From the NCBI RefSeq assembly GCF_000718635.1, contig NZ_JOBF01000005.1:62001-126000 (forward strand): DNA of 64,000 nucleotides, given 5' to 3'. A program made the position numbers and the translations under genes. This document shows positions 16,324 to 23,509 of this stretch, one piece after another. Position 1 is the stretch's first letter, and each line of letters starts with the position of its first letter. The DNA comes from Streptomyces varsoviensis (lineage in GTDB: Bacteria; Actinomycetota; Actinomycetes; Streptomycetales; Streptomycetaceae). Under the pieces are notes generated by a model, which was given only the letters and a program-made list of their open reading frames with translations, made no database searches and was not told the origin of the DNA.

Positions 16324-17547
16324 TCACGCGGTGGACAGGCTCCACGCCCCGGCCGAGCGCACCTGGTAGTAGCCGCGGCCCGGCCACTGGAACGGGTACT
16401 CCCCGGCACCGCTGCCCTCGGCGACCGTCACCCGGTAGACGAGCCGGTCGTCCAGGGCCTCCAACTGGATCACGCTCGGCCCCTCGTACCGCAGCACACC
16501 CCGGCCCGGCTCCCCCCGGTAGTGCACGACATCGGAGCCGGCGCCGTTGATCTCGCCGTGGAAGCGCGGGGCTTCGCGCAGCGGGGCCGGGCCCGCCGTC
16601 CACGACCCCCCGCCACCAGCGGCGAACACCTGGAAGGCCACCGCCTTCGCCGCCCCGGAGGGCAGCGGAACCCGGGCGACCACGGGGGCGCCGCCGCCCG
16701 TCAAGCGATAGAGGCGCGAGGAACGCCCCGCCCCGTCCTCGAAACGCAGATTGACCAGGGCCCGCTCATGCGTCGAGAAGACCATGAGGGCCGGCCGGTA
16801 CGTCGGCATGGCGAGCCGATGCGTCACCGCGCCACCGCTCCCCTCCCCGCTGACCTGCGGCTGAGGGGCGCTCAGCGGAGCCGCCTCCGGGAACTTGGCC
16901 GCAGGCGCCCGTACGCCGGAGAGCAGCGGCTTGTTGCCGGACTCCGGCGCCGGCCGCGGAGCGATCCGGCCCGGCCCCGACGCCGGCCGGGTACCCGATC
17001 CCGGACGCGGGCTCGGCCTCGGGCTCGGGCTCGTTCGCGGGCGCTCCGCCAGGCGCACCGCGTCCGCCGCGCAGACGGCGATGTCGCGGGCAGTCCCCCC
17101 GGGCGGCGCCCACCTCACCAGGCGGACGGCCCGCCCGTGCCGGTCGTCGAAGAAGCACGACGGCATCCGCTCGGGCAGCGGCTCGTCGGCGAGCAGGGCA
17201 TCCAGGCAGGCCAGCGCGTATCTGCCGTCATCCAGGGCGCGCAGGACGTCGAGTGCGCCCGCCCGGCTCCGGCCGCCGTCGGCGTTCCGCCTCGCCTGCT
17301 CGTACGCGTCGAGGGCGCGCGCCAACTCGGCACGCATCGCGTCCGTGGCACCGGGCTGGCCGGGGCTGAAGGGATGAGCGTTCAGGGCCTCGCCAAAAGC
17401 GGTGATCTCGGCCTCGGTCTCCGCATCGGCCTCCGCCTCCCTCTCGCCCCCGGCCCCGACCTCGGCCGACGCTGACTCGTCTCGTCCGCGCCCCGGCCGC
17501 AACCGGCGGAGCCCCCCGCCCTCACCCCTCCGCATGGCGGTCATCAT
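16324..17547 (-). CDS. conserved hypothetical protein, two-part, soluble
   Basis: 407 aa from ATG 17547 (the start is uncertain; 17535 is also possible and no good ribosome site is seen). An acidic low-complexity start (EAEADAETEAE) leads into a conserved-looking region (ALNAHPFSPGQPGATDAMRAEL, DVLRALDDGRYALACLDALL, PERMPSCFFDDRHGRAVRLVRWAPPGG). A Pro/Arg/Ser linker follows, then a C-terminal beta-rich part (TYRPALMVFSTHERALVNLRFEDG, YPFQWPGRGYYQVRSAG). There is no signal peptide or membrane segment. I do not recognise the family. Confidence 0.6.
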   Translation of the reverse strand: MMTAMRRGEGGGLRRLRPGRGRDESASAEVGAGGEREAEADAETEAEITAFGEALNAHPFSPGQPGATDAMRAELARALDAYEQARRNADGGRSRAGALDVLRALDDGRYALACLDALLADEPLPERMPSCFFDDRHGRAVRLVRWAPPGGTARDIAVCAADAVRLAERPRTSPSPRPSPRPGSGTRPASGPGRIAPRPAPESGNKPLLSGVRAPAAKFPEAAPLSAPQPQVSGEGSGGAVTHRLAMPTYRPALMVFSTHERALVNLRFEDGAGRSSRLYRLTGGGAPVVARVPLPSGAAKAVAFQVFAAGGGGSWTAGPAPLREAPRFHGEINGAGSDVVHYRGEPGRGVLRYEGPSVIQLEALDDRLVYRVTVAEGSGAGEYPFQWPGRGYYQVRSAGAWSLSTA

Positions 17548-17660
17548 GCCGTACGTATGCCGTACGTACGTGCGTGCGTACGCATGACTCCGTCGGCGTC
17601 GGCCCACCACGGCCCTCACCCACGCCCCCCGTACGGGCCGGGCCGCCCAGCCCCTCCGGC

Positions 17661-17731
17661 CCGTACGAGACGAGGGGCGCCTCGTCCGTACAAGGCGAGG
17701 GCGCCCCCGTCCGTACGAGGCGAGGGGCGCC
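17661..17731. repeat. three imperfect 21-bp direct repeats with palindromic core
   Basis: Copies of CCGTAC-rAGrCGAGGGGCGCC start at 17661, 17686 and 17711. GACGAGG/CCTCGTC (17669-17686) also folds as a hairpin. They lie in the 219-bp gap between two leftward genes and may end transcription of the SDR gene. Confidence 0.7.
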
Positions 17732-17766
17732 CCTGGCTCGTACGGGACTCACGCCGACAGCGCGCG

Positions 17767-18804
17767 TCAGGCGTCGGCTCGCATGTGCTCACGGGCCCAG
17801 TCCTCGAAGGTGGTGAGGGGAAGGCCGAGGGCCTTGGCGTACTGGGGACGGGCGGGCTGGCCGGCGGCGTTGAGCCACTTGTGGGAGGCGCCCATAGGGG
17901 GCATGCCGGCGGCGACGGCCTGTTCGTCGGTCATGTCGGGGACGGGCAGCGGCGTGTCCAGGACGCGGGAGAGGGTCTGGGCGATCTCCGTCATCGACAG
18001 GTAGTCGCTCGCCAGCTCCAGCTCCACGCCGTGGAACCGTTCCGGTGCGGTGATGGCCGCTGCGGCGGCCTGGCCGATGTCCTCGACGGCGGTCAGGGAG
18101 AGCCGGGTCTGGGGGTCGAGGATGGTGACCAGGCCGCCTTCGATGCCGCGGGGGAAGAGGTACCGCATGGAGGGCAGGAAGTTCTCCATGAAGAACCCGG
18201 GCTTGAGCAGGGTCCAGTGCTCGAAGCCCGCCGTGCGGACCCGGTCCTGGATCGCGGTCTTGGCGCCCATGACCGGTTCCATCCAGGCCCACTCGCCCTC
18301 GGCCCAGCCAGGGGTCTCGGTGTGCCGGCCCGCGCCGCTCACGGACGTGTGCACGAACTGCGTCACTCCGGCGGCCTTCGCGCCCTCGATGAGGTTGGTG
18401 CCCTGGGTTATCTCCCCTGCGAAGTCGGGGCCGTCCGCGTTCATGCCGGGCATCTGCACGGAGAAGACGGCGCGGGCGCCGGCGGCGGCGCGGACCACGG
18501 AGTCGCGGTCCTGGAGGTCGCCGGTGACGAGTTCGGCGCCGAGTGCCGCGACGGCCTTGGCCCGGTCGGTGGCGGGGTCGCGTACCAGGGCGCGGACGGG
18601 TACGCCCGCCGCGAGCAGGGCACGGGCGGTCGCGCCGCCCTGCCTGCCGGTGGCGCCGGTGACCAGCACGGGCGCGGATGCGGAGGGGAACCCAGATGGG
18701 GATGCGGGCGCGGACGCGGGTACGGACGCGGACGCGGGTACGGACGCGGACGCGGGTACGGACGCGGACGCGGATACGGGCGCGGATGCGGGTTCTGTGG
18801 ACAT
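17767..18804 (-). CDS. NmrA-like NAD(P)-binding protein with repeat-encoded N-terminus
   Basis: 345 aa. Residues 1-45 are a Ser/Ala/Val/Pro repeat (VPASASVPASASVPASAPAS) from 18-bp tandem DNA. The NmrA fold then begins with VLVTGATGRQGGATARALL. VVRAAAGARAVFSVQMP, QFVHTSVSGAGRH and LKPGFFMENFLPSMRYLFPRG are typical of NmrA/HSCARG NADPH sensors and isoflavone-reductase-like enzymes. The ATG at 18804 has GAGGAG 5 nt upstream. It is divergent from a TetR gene with two strong palindromes between them, which should control it. Confidence 0.8.
   Translation of the reverse strand: MSTEPASAPVSASASVPASASVPASASVPASAPASPSGFPSASAPVLVTGATGRQGGATARALLAAGVPVRALVRDPATDRAKAVAALGAELVTGDLQDRDSVVRAAAGARAVFSVQMPGMNADGPDFAGEITQGTNLIEGAKAAGVTQFVHTSVSGAGRHTETPGWAEGEWAWMEPVMGAKTAIQDRVRTAGFEHWTLLKPGFFMENFLPSMRYLFPRGIEGGLVTILDPQTRLSLTAVEDIGQAAAAAITAPERFHGVELELASDYLSMTEIAQTLSRVLDTPLPVPDMTDEQAVAAGMPPMGASHKWLNAAGQPARPQYAKALGLPLTTFEDWAREHMRADA
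18716..18769. repeat. 18-bp tandem repeat, three perfect copies, in coding DNA
   Basis: GCGGGTACGGACGCGGAC occurs three times without gaps, with degenerate copies on both sides (about 18700-18790). It encodes the Ala/Ser/Val/Pro repeat at the N-terminus of the NmrA-like protein. Confidence 0.9.
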
Positions 18805-18829
18805 GACGCTCCTCGGGCGCTCACACACT

Positions 18830-18881
18830 AAACGGCGGGGCCCGCCGTTTCTCTTCCCGTACGATATGGCGGGCCCCGCCA
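18830..18881. promoter_or_regulatory. paired palindromic operators for the divergent TetR regulator
   Basis: AAACGGCGGG-g-CCCGCCGTTT (18830-18850) and TGGCGGG-c-CCCGCCA (18867-18881) are perfect inverted repeats sharing the GGCGGG core. They lie between the NmrA-like gene (leftward) and the TetR gene (rightward). Confidence 0.8.
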
Positions 18882-18905
18882 CTTAGCAAACACGGAGGTG
18901 ACGCC

Positions 18906-19490
18906 ATGCCCGGCCACCAGCGCGCCGACGCCCGGCGCAACTACGCGCGCATCCTCGCCGTCGCCGAGGAGGAGGTCGCCGCGCACGGCGCCGACGCCTC
19001 CCTGGAACAGATCGCCCGCACCGCCGAGGTGGGCTCGGCGACCGTGCGCCGACACTTCCCCAGCCGCCAGGCCCTGCTGATCGCGGTCTCCCAGAAACGC
19101 ATCGAGGCCCTGTGCGCCCGCGCCCGCGACCTGACCGGTGCGGGCGACAGCCGCGACTCCCTCCTGGAGTGGCTGAGCGAACTCGTCACCTACTGCGTCT
19201 CCGCCCGCGGGCTGGCGGCGGCCCTGAGCTACGACGGCGCCAGCCCCGACAGCGTGCACGAGAACACCTGTTCCGCCGTGCTGGAGGAGGCGGCGGGCCC
19301 GCTGCTCGACCGCGCCGCGCGGGACGGCGCGGTGGCGCCGGGCGTCACCGTCGCGGACCTGATCGCGCTGGCCGTCGGCATCACCCTCGGCACGGAGCAC
19401 CACCCCGACCCCGGCGCCCAGGCGGAACGCCTCTTCCGGCTGGCCGTAGCGGGGTTCAGCCCGAGGCGGAGCCGGGCCGAGGAGGGCTGA
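18906..19490 (+). CDS. TetR-family repressor
   Basis: 194 aa. ADARRNYARILAVAEEEVAAHG and LEQIARTAEVGSATVRRHFPSRQALLIAV form the helix-turn-helix. The C-terminal domain resembles the TetR_C group found beside NmrA/SDR genes. GGAGG before ATG 18906. Predicted to repress itself and the divergent NmrA-like gene through the operators at 18830-18881. Inducer unknown. Confidence 0.88.
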   Translation: MPGHQRADARRNYARILAVAEEEVAAHGADASLEQIARTAEVGSATVRRHFPSRQALLIAVSQKRIEALCARARDLTGAGDSRDSLLEWLSELVTYCVSARGLAAALSYDGASPDSVHENTCSAVLEEAAGPLLDRAARDGAVAPGVTVADLIALAVGITLGTEHHPDPGAQAERLFRLAVAGFSPRRSRAEEG

Positions 19491-19507
19491 AACAGCCGTG
19501 TCGTTTA

Positions 19508-19551
19508 CTCCACAGTCATTCTCTGACTAAGGTCAGAGAATGACTGTGGAG
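19508..19551. promoter_or_regulatory. 44-bp perfect palindrome over the MarR-GNAT start codon
   Basis: The left arm 19508-19527 and right arm 19532-19551 pair over all 20 bases around TAAG. The core CTGAC/GTCAG and the flanks CTCCACAGTCATT/AATGACTGTGGAG are included. The start ATG (19540-19542) and the only ribosome-site candidate (AAGG, 19529-19533) lie within it. As DNA it fits a MarR dimer operator; as RNA it would fold and hide the start. Confidence 0.8.
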
Positions 19552-20448
19552 CAGGTAGCGGAAGTTGAGCAGGTAGAACAGGTACGGCGCTTCAACCGGA
19601 CGGTCGCCGAGCGCGTAGGCGTGCTGCACGACCGTTACCTCGGCGGCTCGCGGCCGTACGGGCAGGCGCGGCTGCTCTGGGAGATCGGCGACGCGGAGAC
19701 GCACGACATCCGCAGCGTACGAGACCGGCTCGGCCTCGACTCCGGTTACGTCAGCCGGCTGCTACGGGCGCTGGAGCGCGACGGCCTCGTCGCCGTCGAG
19801 ACCCACCCCCGCGACCGGCGCGTACGCACCGTGCGGCTGACCGAGGCCGGGCGCGAGGAGCGCGTACTCCTCGACGACCGCAGCGACGCGCTCGCCGCGT
19901 CGCTGCTCGATCCGCTCGACGCCCGCCAGCGCGACCGGCTGACCTCGGCCATGGCGGAGGTCGAACGGCTGCTGACCGCCTCGGTGGTCTCCCTCGAAGT
20001 GCTCGACCCCGACCACCCGGACGCCGTGGACTGCCTCCGCTCGTACGCCGCCGAGCTGCACGAACTCTTCGACGGCGGCTTCGACCCCGCGAACAGCCGG
20101 CTCCCCGACCCGGGCGAGCTGCGCGCGCCGCGCGGCCTGTTTCTCGTCGCCCGGCTGCACGGCGAGCCGGTCGGCTGCGCCGGGCTGAAGCTGCCCGCGG
20201 GCGCGCCCGCCGAGATCAAGCGGCTGTGGGTCCGCCCCAGCGCCCGCGGGCTCGGCCTGGCCCGGCGCCTCCTGGCCGAACTGGAGGCTCGCGCCGTCCG
20301 GCACGGCAGAGAGCTGGTGCGCCTCGACACCAACAAGGCCCTGGAGGCGGCCACGCGCCTCTACCGCGACAACGGCTACACCGAGGTGCCCGCCTTCAAC
20401 GACGAGTCCTACGCCCACCACTGGTTCGAAAAGCGGCTCATCCCCTAG
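19540..20448 (+). CDS. MarR-GNAT fusion protein
   Basis: 302 aa. Residues 1-140 form a MarR winged helix (LLWEIGDAETHDIRSVRDRLGLDSGYVSRLLRALERDGLV, HPRDRRVRTVRLTEAGREE). Residues 150-300 form a GNAT acetyltransferase (GLFLVARLHGEPVGCAGLKL, IKRLWVRPSARGLGLARRLLAELE with the acetyl-CoA loop R-x-x-G-L-G, VRLDTNKALEAATRLYRDNGYTEV). Such fusions are known in actinomycetes; substrates are rarely known. The start codon sits inside a 44-bp palindrome, so autoregulation is likely. Confidence 0.88.
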   Translation: MTVEQVAEVEQVEQVRRFNRTVAERVGVLHDRYLGGSRPYGQARLLWEIGDAETHDIRSVRDRLGLDSGYVSRLLRALERDGLVAVETHPRDRRVRTVRLTEAGREERVLLDDRSDALAASLLDPLDARQRDRLTSAMAEVERLLTASVVSLEVLDPDHPDAVDCLRSYAAELHELFDGGFDPANSRLPDPGELRAPRGLFLVARLHGEPVGCAGLKLPAGAPAEIKRLWVRPSARGLGLARRLLAELEARAVRHGRELVRLDTNKALEAATRLYRDNGYTEVPAFNDESYAHHWFEKRLIP

Positions 20449-20710
20449 GTGTGAACGCGACAGCACGGAAACGGTAGAAACGAAGGCTATAGAAACGAAG
20501 GCGGCATCGACGCCGCTCGACAAATGACGTGAATCCACGCGGCCCATATCCGGCAACACCGGAGAATTCAGGCATCACAGAATGGCGGCAATCGGAATAT
20601 CCCCTACCCGTTGCCCCGTGCGGCGACAGTGCGCAATAGTTCGGGCCGGCAGTCAGGAAAGGGAGACTGCACCGGTTTCGCCCTACAAAGCCGCACAAAG
20701 GGGAGACGTC

Positions 20711-21082
20711 ATGAGGTTGAAGAACGCAGTCCGATCGACCGCGGGTCTGGCCCTCGCGTTGGGCGCAGTACTGGCGCTGGGAGCATCCCCGGCCTATGCG
20801 GCGGACGTAAATGTGGTCCTCAATGGCCGCGGCACCGCACACTTCAAGGACGACGGCGACAAATTCACGGTATGCGACACCAACGCGGACGGCCACGGTG
20901 TTCAGATGTCCCTGTACCGCGCCTCCGACAGAAAGCTCCTGTGGACGATCACCGACGGAGGTGACGGGGGCTGCGACAGCAAGACCTACAACGTCGTGGG
21001 GAGCACGAAATACTTCATGGACCTCTGTTGGAGTGTCCCCGGCGCCGCATGTGTGAAGTCTCGCGAATTCAGCGAGAGCTGA
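20711..21082 (+). CDS. small secreted protein
   Basis: 123 aa. MRLKNAVRSTAGLALALGAV continues to ASPAYA-ADVNVV, a clean Sec signal with cleavage after AYA (about residue 30). The mature part is about 92 residues with four Cys (FTVCDTNADG, GGCDSK, DLCWS, AACVK), which could form two disulfides, in a beta-rich sequence. GGGGAG lies 6 nt before the ATG, and a terminator follows at 21122. It resembles Streptomyces extracellular small proteins of unknown role; it could be an inhibitor or surface protein. Confidence 0.75.
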   Translation: MRLKNAVRSTAGLALALGAVLALGASPAYAADVNVVLNGRGTAHFKDDGDKFTVCDTNADGHGVQMSLYRASDRKLLWTITDGGDGGCDSKTYNVVGSTKYFMDLCWSVPGAACVKSREFSES

Positions 21083-21121
21083 TCGGCTCGTATCTCTCGG
21101 TTCGTAGCCGTTCGCCGGCGT

Positions 21122-21156
21122 TGTGAGCCCCCCGGTCCCGACTGGTGGGGCTCACA
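21122..21156 (+). terminator. terminator after the secreted-protein gene
   Basis: TGTGAGCCCC (21122-21131) pairs with GGGGCTCACA (21147-21156); the loop can add CCGG pairs. It lies 40 bp after the stop codon. Confidence 0.8.
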
Positions 21157-21350
21157 GCCGTACCCGCCGTACCCCCATGGCCTCCTTCGGGGAAGCGGCC
21201 CCGCCCTCCTCCCGCGATGAGCGACCATGGAGGGTGGCGCGCACCCCGGCGCGTCGGCCGGGACACCCTTCCGGCGTCGGGCGCGGGGCATATCCCGTGC
21301 CGTGACAGATGTTGTTCCTGTCGCGAGACGACCTATCCATGGAGGAATGT

Positions 21351-22997
21351 GTGTCCTGCCTCATCGTCCAGAGCGACAAAACGCTGCTCCTGGAAGTGGA
21401 TCATGAGCAGGCGGAGGCCTGCCGGCGGGCCATCGCGCCGTTCGCGGAGCTGGAGCGCGCCCCCGAGCACATCCACACATACCGCGTCACGCCGCTCGGG
21501 CTGTGGAACGCGCGGGCGGCCGGGCACGACGCCGAGCAGGTCGTGGACGCGCTGGTGCAGTACTCCCGCTACCCCGTGCCGCACGCCCTCCTGGTCGACG
21601 TCGCCGAGACCATGGCGCGGTACGGGCGGCTGAAGCTGCTCAAGCACCCGGTGCACGGGCTGGTCCTGGAGTCCACCGACCGCCCCGTACTGGAGGAGAT
21701 CCTCCGTTCCAAGAAGGTGCAGCCGCTGGTCGGGGCGCGGATCGACCCGGACACCGTCGTCGTGCACCCCTCCGAGCGCGGGCAGATCAAGCAGACGCTG
21801 CTCAAGCTCGGCTGGCCGGCCGAGGACCTGGCCGGTTACGTGGACGGCGAGGCGCACACCATCGACCTCGACGAGAGCGGCTGGTCGCTGCGCCCGTACC
21901 AGAAGCAGGCCGTGGAGGGGTTCTGGCACGGCGGCTCCGGCGTCGTGGTGCTGCCCTGCGGCGCGGGCAAGACGCTCGTCGGCGCCGGCGCGATGGCCCA
22001 GGCGAAGGCGACCACGCTCATCCTCGTCACCAACACCGTCTCCGCCCGGCAGTGGAAGCACGAACTGGTCAAGCGCACGTCGCTCACCGAGGACGAGATC
22101 GGCGAGTACAGCGGTACGCGCAAGGAGATCCGTCCGGTCACCATCGCCACGTACCAGGTGCTGACGACCAAGCGGAAGGGCGTCTACCCGCACCTGGAGC
22201 TCTTCGACTCCCGCGACTGGGGCCTCATCGTCTACGACGAGGTGCACCTGCTGCCCGCGCCGGTGTTCAAGTTCACCGCCGACCTCCAGGCCCGCCGCCG
22301 CCTCGGGCTGACCGCCACGCTCGTACGGGAGGACGGGCGCGAGTCCGATGTCTTCTCGCTCATCGGGCCGAAGCGGTTCGACGCGCCGTGGAAGGAGATC
22401 GAGGCGCAGGGCTACATCGCCCCGGCCGACTGCGTGGAGGTGCGCGTCAACCTCACGGACTCGGAGCGGCTCGCGTACGCCACCGCCGAGACCGAGGAGA
22501 AGTACCGGTACTGCGCGACCACCGACACCAAGCGCCACGTCACCGAGGCGCTGGTGCGGCGGCATCAGGGCGAGCAGACGCTCGTCATCGGCCAGTACAT
22601 CGACCAGCTCGACGAGCTGGGCGAGCACTTGGGCGCGCCCGTCATCAAGGGCGAGACGACGAACGCGCAGCGGGAAAAGCTCTTCGACGCCTTCCGGGAA
22701 GGCGAGATCAGCGTGCTGGTCGTCTCGAAGGTCGCGAACTTCTCCATCGACCTGCCCGAGGCGACGGTCGCCATCCAGGTCTCCGGAACGTTCGGGTCCC
22801 GGCAGGAAGAGGCACAGCGGCTCGGCCGCGTACTGCGCCCGAAGGCGGACGGGCACGAGGCCCGCTTCTACTCCGTCGTCGCCCGCGACACCGTCGACCA
22901 GGATTTCGCGGCCCACCGCCAGCGGTTCCTGGCGGAACAGGGCTACGCGTACCGGATCGTGGACGCGGACGAGCTGCTGTCGGGGGACGGAGTCTGA
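21351..22997 (+). CDS. XPB/ERCC3-type DNA helicase
   Basis: 548 aa from GTG 21351, with GGAGG 5 nt upstream. The N-terminal helicase_C_3/XPB-like domain (SDKTLLLEVDHEQ, IHTYRVTPLGLWNARAAGHD) precedes superfamily 2 motifs: Q-like LRPYQKQAVEGFW, Walker A PCGAGKT, DEVH (YDEVHLLPAP), GLTATLVREDGRESD, and motif VI RQEEAQRLGRVLRP. Bacterial XPB proteins unwind DNA 3'-5' and act in repair. Length and motifs are complete. Confidence 0.92.
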   Translation: MSCLIVQSDKTLLLEVDHEQAEACRRAIAPFAELERAPEHIHTYRVTPLGLWNARAAGHDAEQVVDALVQYSRYPVPHALLVDVAETMARYGRLKLLKHPVHGLVLESTDRPVLEEILRSKKVQPLVGARIDPDTVVVHPSERGQIKQTLLKLGWPAEDLAGYVDGEAHTIDLDESGWSLRPYQKQAVEGFWHGGSGVVVLPCGAGKTLVGAGAMAQAKATTLILVTNTVSARQWKHELVKRTSLTEDEIGEYSGTRKEIRPVTIATYQVLTTKRKGVYPHLELFDSRDWGLIVYDEVHLLPAPVFKFTADLQARRRLGLTATLVREDGRESDVFSLIGPKRFDAPWKEIEAQGYIAPADCVEVRVNLTDSERLAYATAETEEKYRYCATTDTKRHVTEALVRRHQGEQTLVIGQYIDQLDELGEHLGAPVIKGETTNAQREKLFDAFREGEISVLVVSKVANFSIDLPEATVAIQVSGTFGSRQEEAQRLGRVLRPKADGHEARFYSVVARDTVDQDFAAHRQRFLAEQGYAYRIVDADELLSGDGV

Positions 22998-23027
22998 CCC
23001 CCTCGCAGAGGGGCGGCGCCCCGGCTT

Positions 23028-23201
23028 CTACTTCTCGTCGGCGTAGTTCCCGAGGAGGACGACGCTGATCGCCGCCCCCGCGAAAACCTTGATCGCGCGA
23101 AGGGTGCCGCCCAGCCCGTGGCGCTGCTGGTCGGCGGCGGAGTCGATGGTGGCACCTCGGCGGGCGCCCTGGCCGGTGTGGGTGAAGGTTGCGGTGCTCA
23201 T
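23028..23201 (-). CDS. small conserved hypothetical protein
   Basis: 57 aa from ATG 23201: MSTATFTHTGQGARRGATID, QQRHGLGGTLRAIKVFAGAAISVVLLGNYADEK. It has a single hydrophobic stretch near the C-terminus and a basic middle. It is convergent with the XPB gene, with a 30-bp gap between stops. Function unknown; it may be a membrane-tethered peptide. Confidence 0.55.
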   Translation of the reverse strand: MSTATFTHTGQGARRGATIDSAADQQRHGLGGTLRAIKVFAGAAISVVLLGNYADEK

Positions 23202-23372
23202 GTGTTCCATCATGGTTTTCGCGGGGCCGCCGCACATCGCCCTGCTGGTGTAACCCCGGCGGCGCGGCCGTACGACTCCAGGCCCATGCCCACCCCTACG
23301 GGAGAGGGACGGCGCCCCTGAGTACGGGCCCGGGGCCGTGGGGGGCGCCGCGATCGCCGGGCCATAAAACCA

Positions 23373-23402
23373 TTAGCGCCCGGCATGAGTGCTGACTACA
23401 AT
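23373..23402 (+). promoter_or_regulatory. probable promoter of the HelD/HelR gene
   Basis: TTAGCG (23373-23378), an 18-bp spacer and TACAAT (23397-23402), about 110 bp before the GTG at 23510. No other good box pair was seen in this 308-bp gap. Confidence 0.45.
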
Positions 23403-23509
23403 CGCCGACTTCCCGCCTCCCACGCCATCGAGCCGCCGGGAGCGCCTCCGTCCGGACGGAAACCGGCCGGTATCTCGCTCGCTACCCACTCATAGACGGA
23501 GGCAGCACC

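Noticed and set aside
18716..18769. Tandem repeats considered as a CRISPR array
   Set aside because: No spacers; perfect in-frame coding repeats.
23238..23509. Rifamycin-associated element before the HelD/HelR gene
   Set aside because: No inverted repeat of that type was found by eye.
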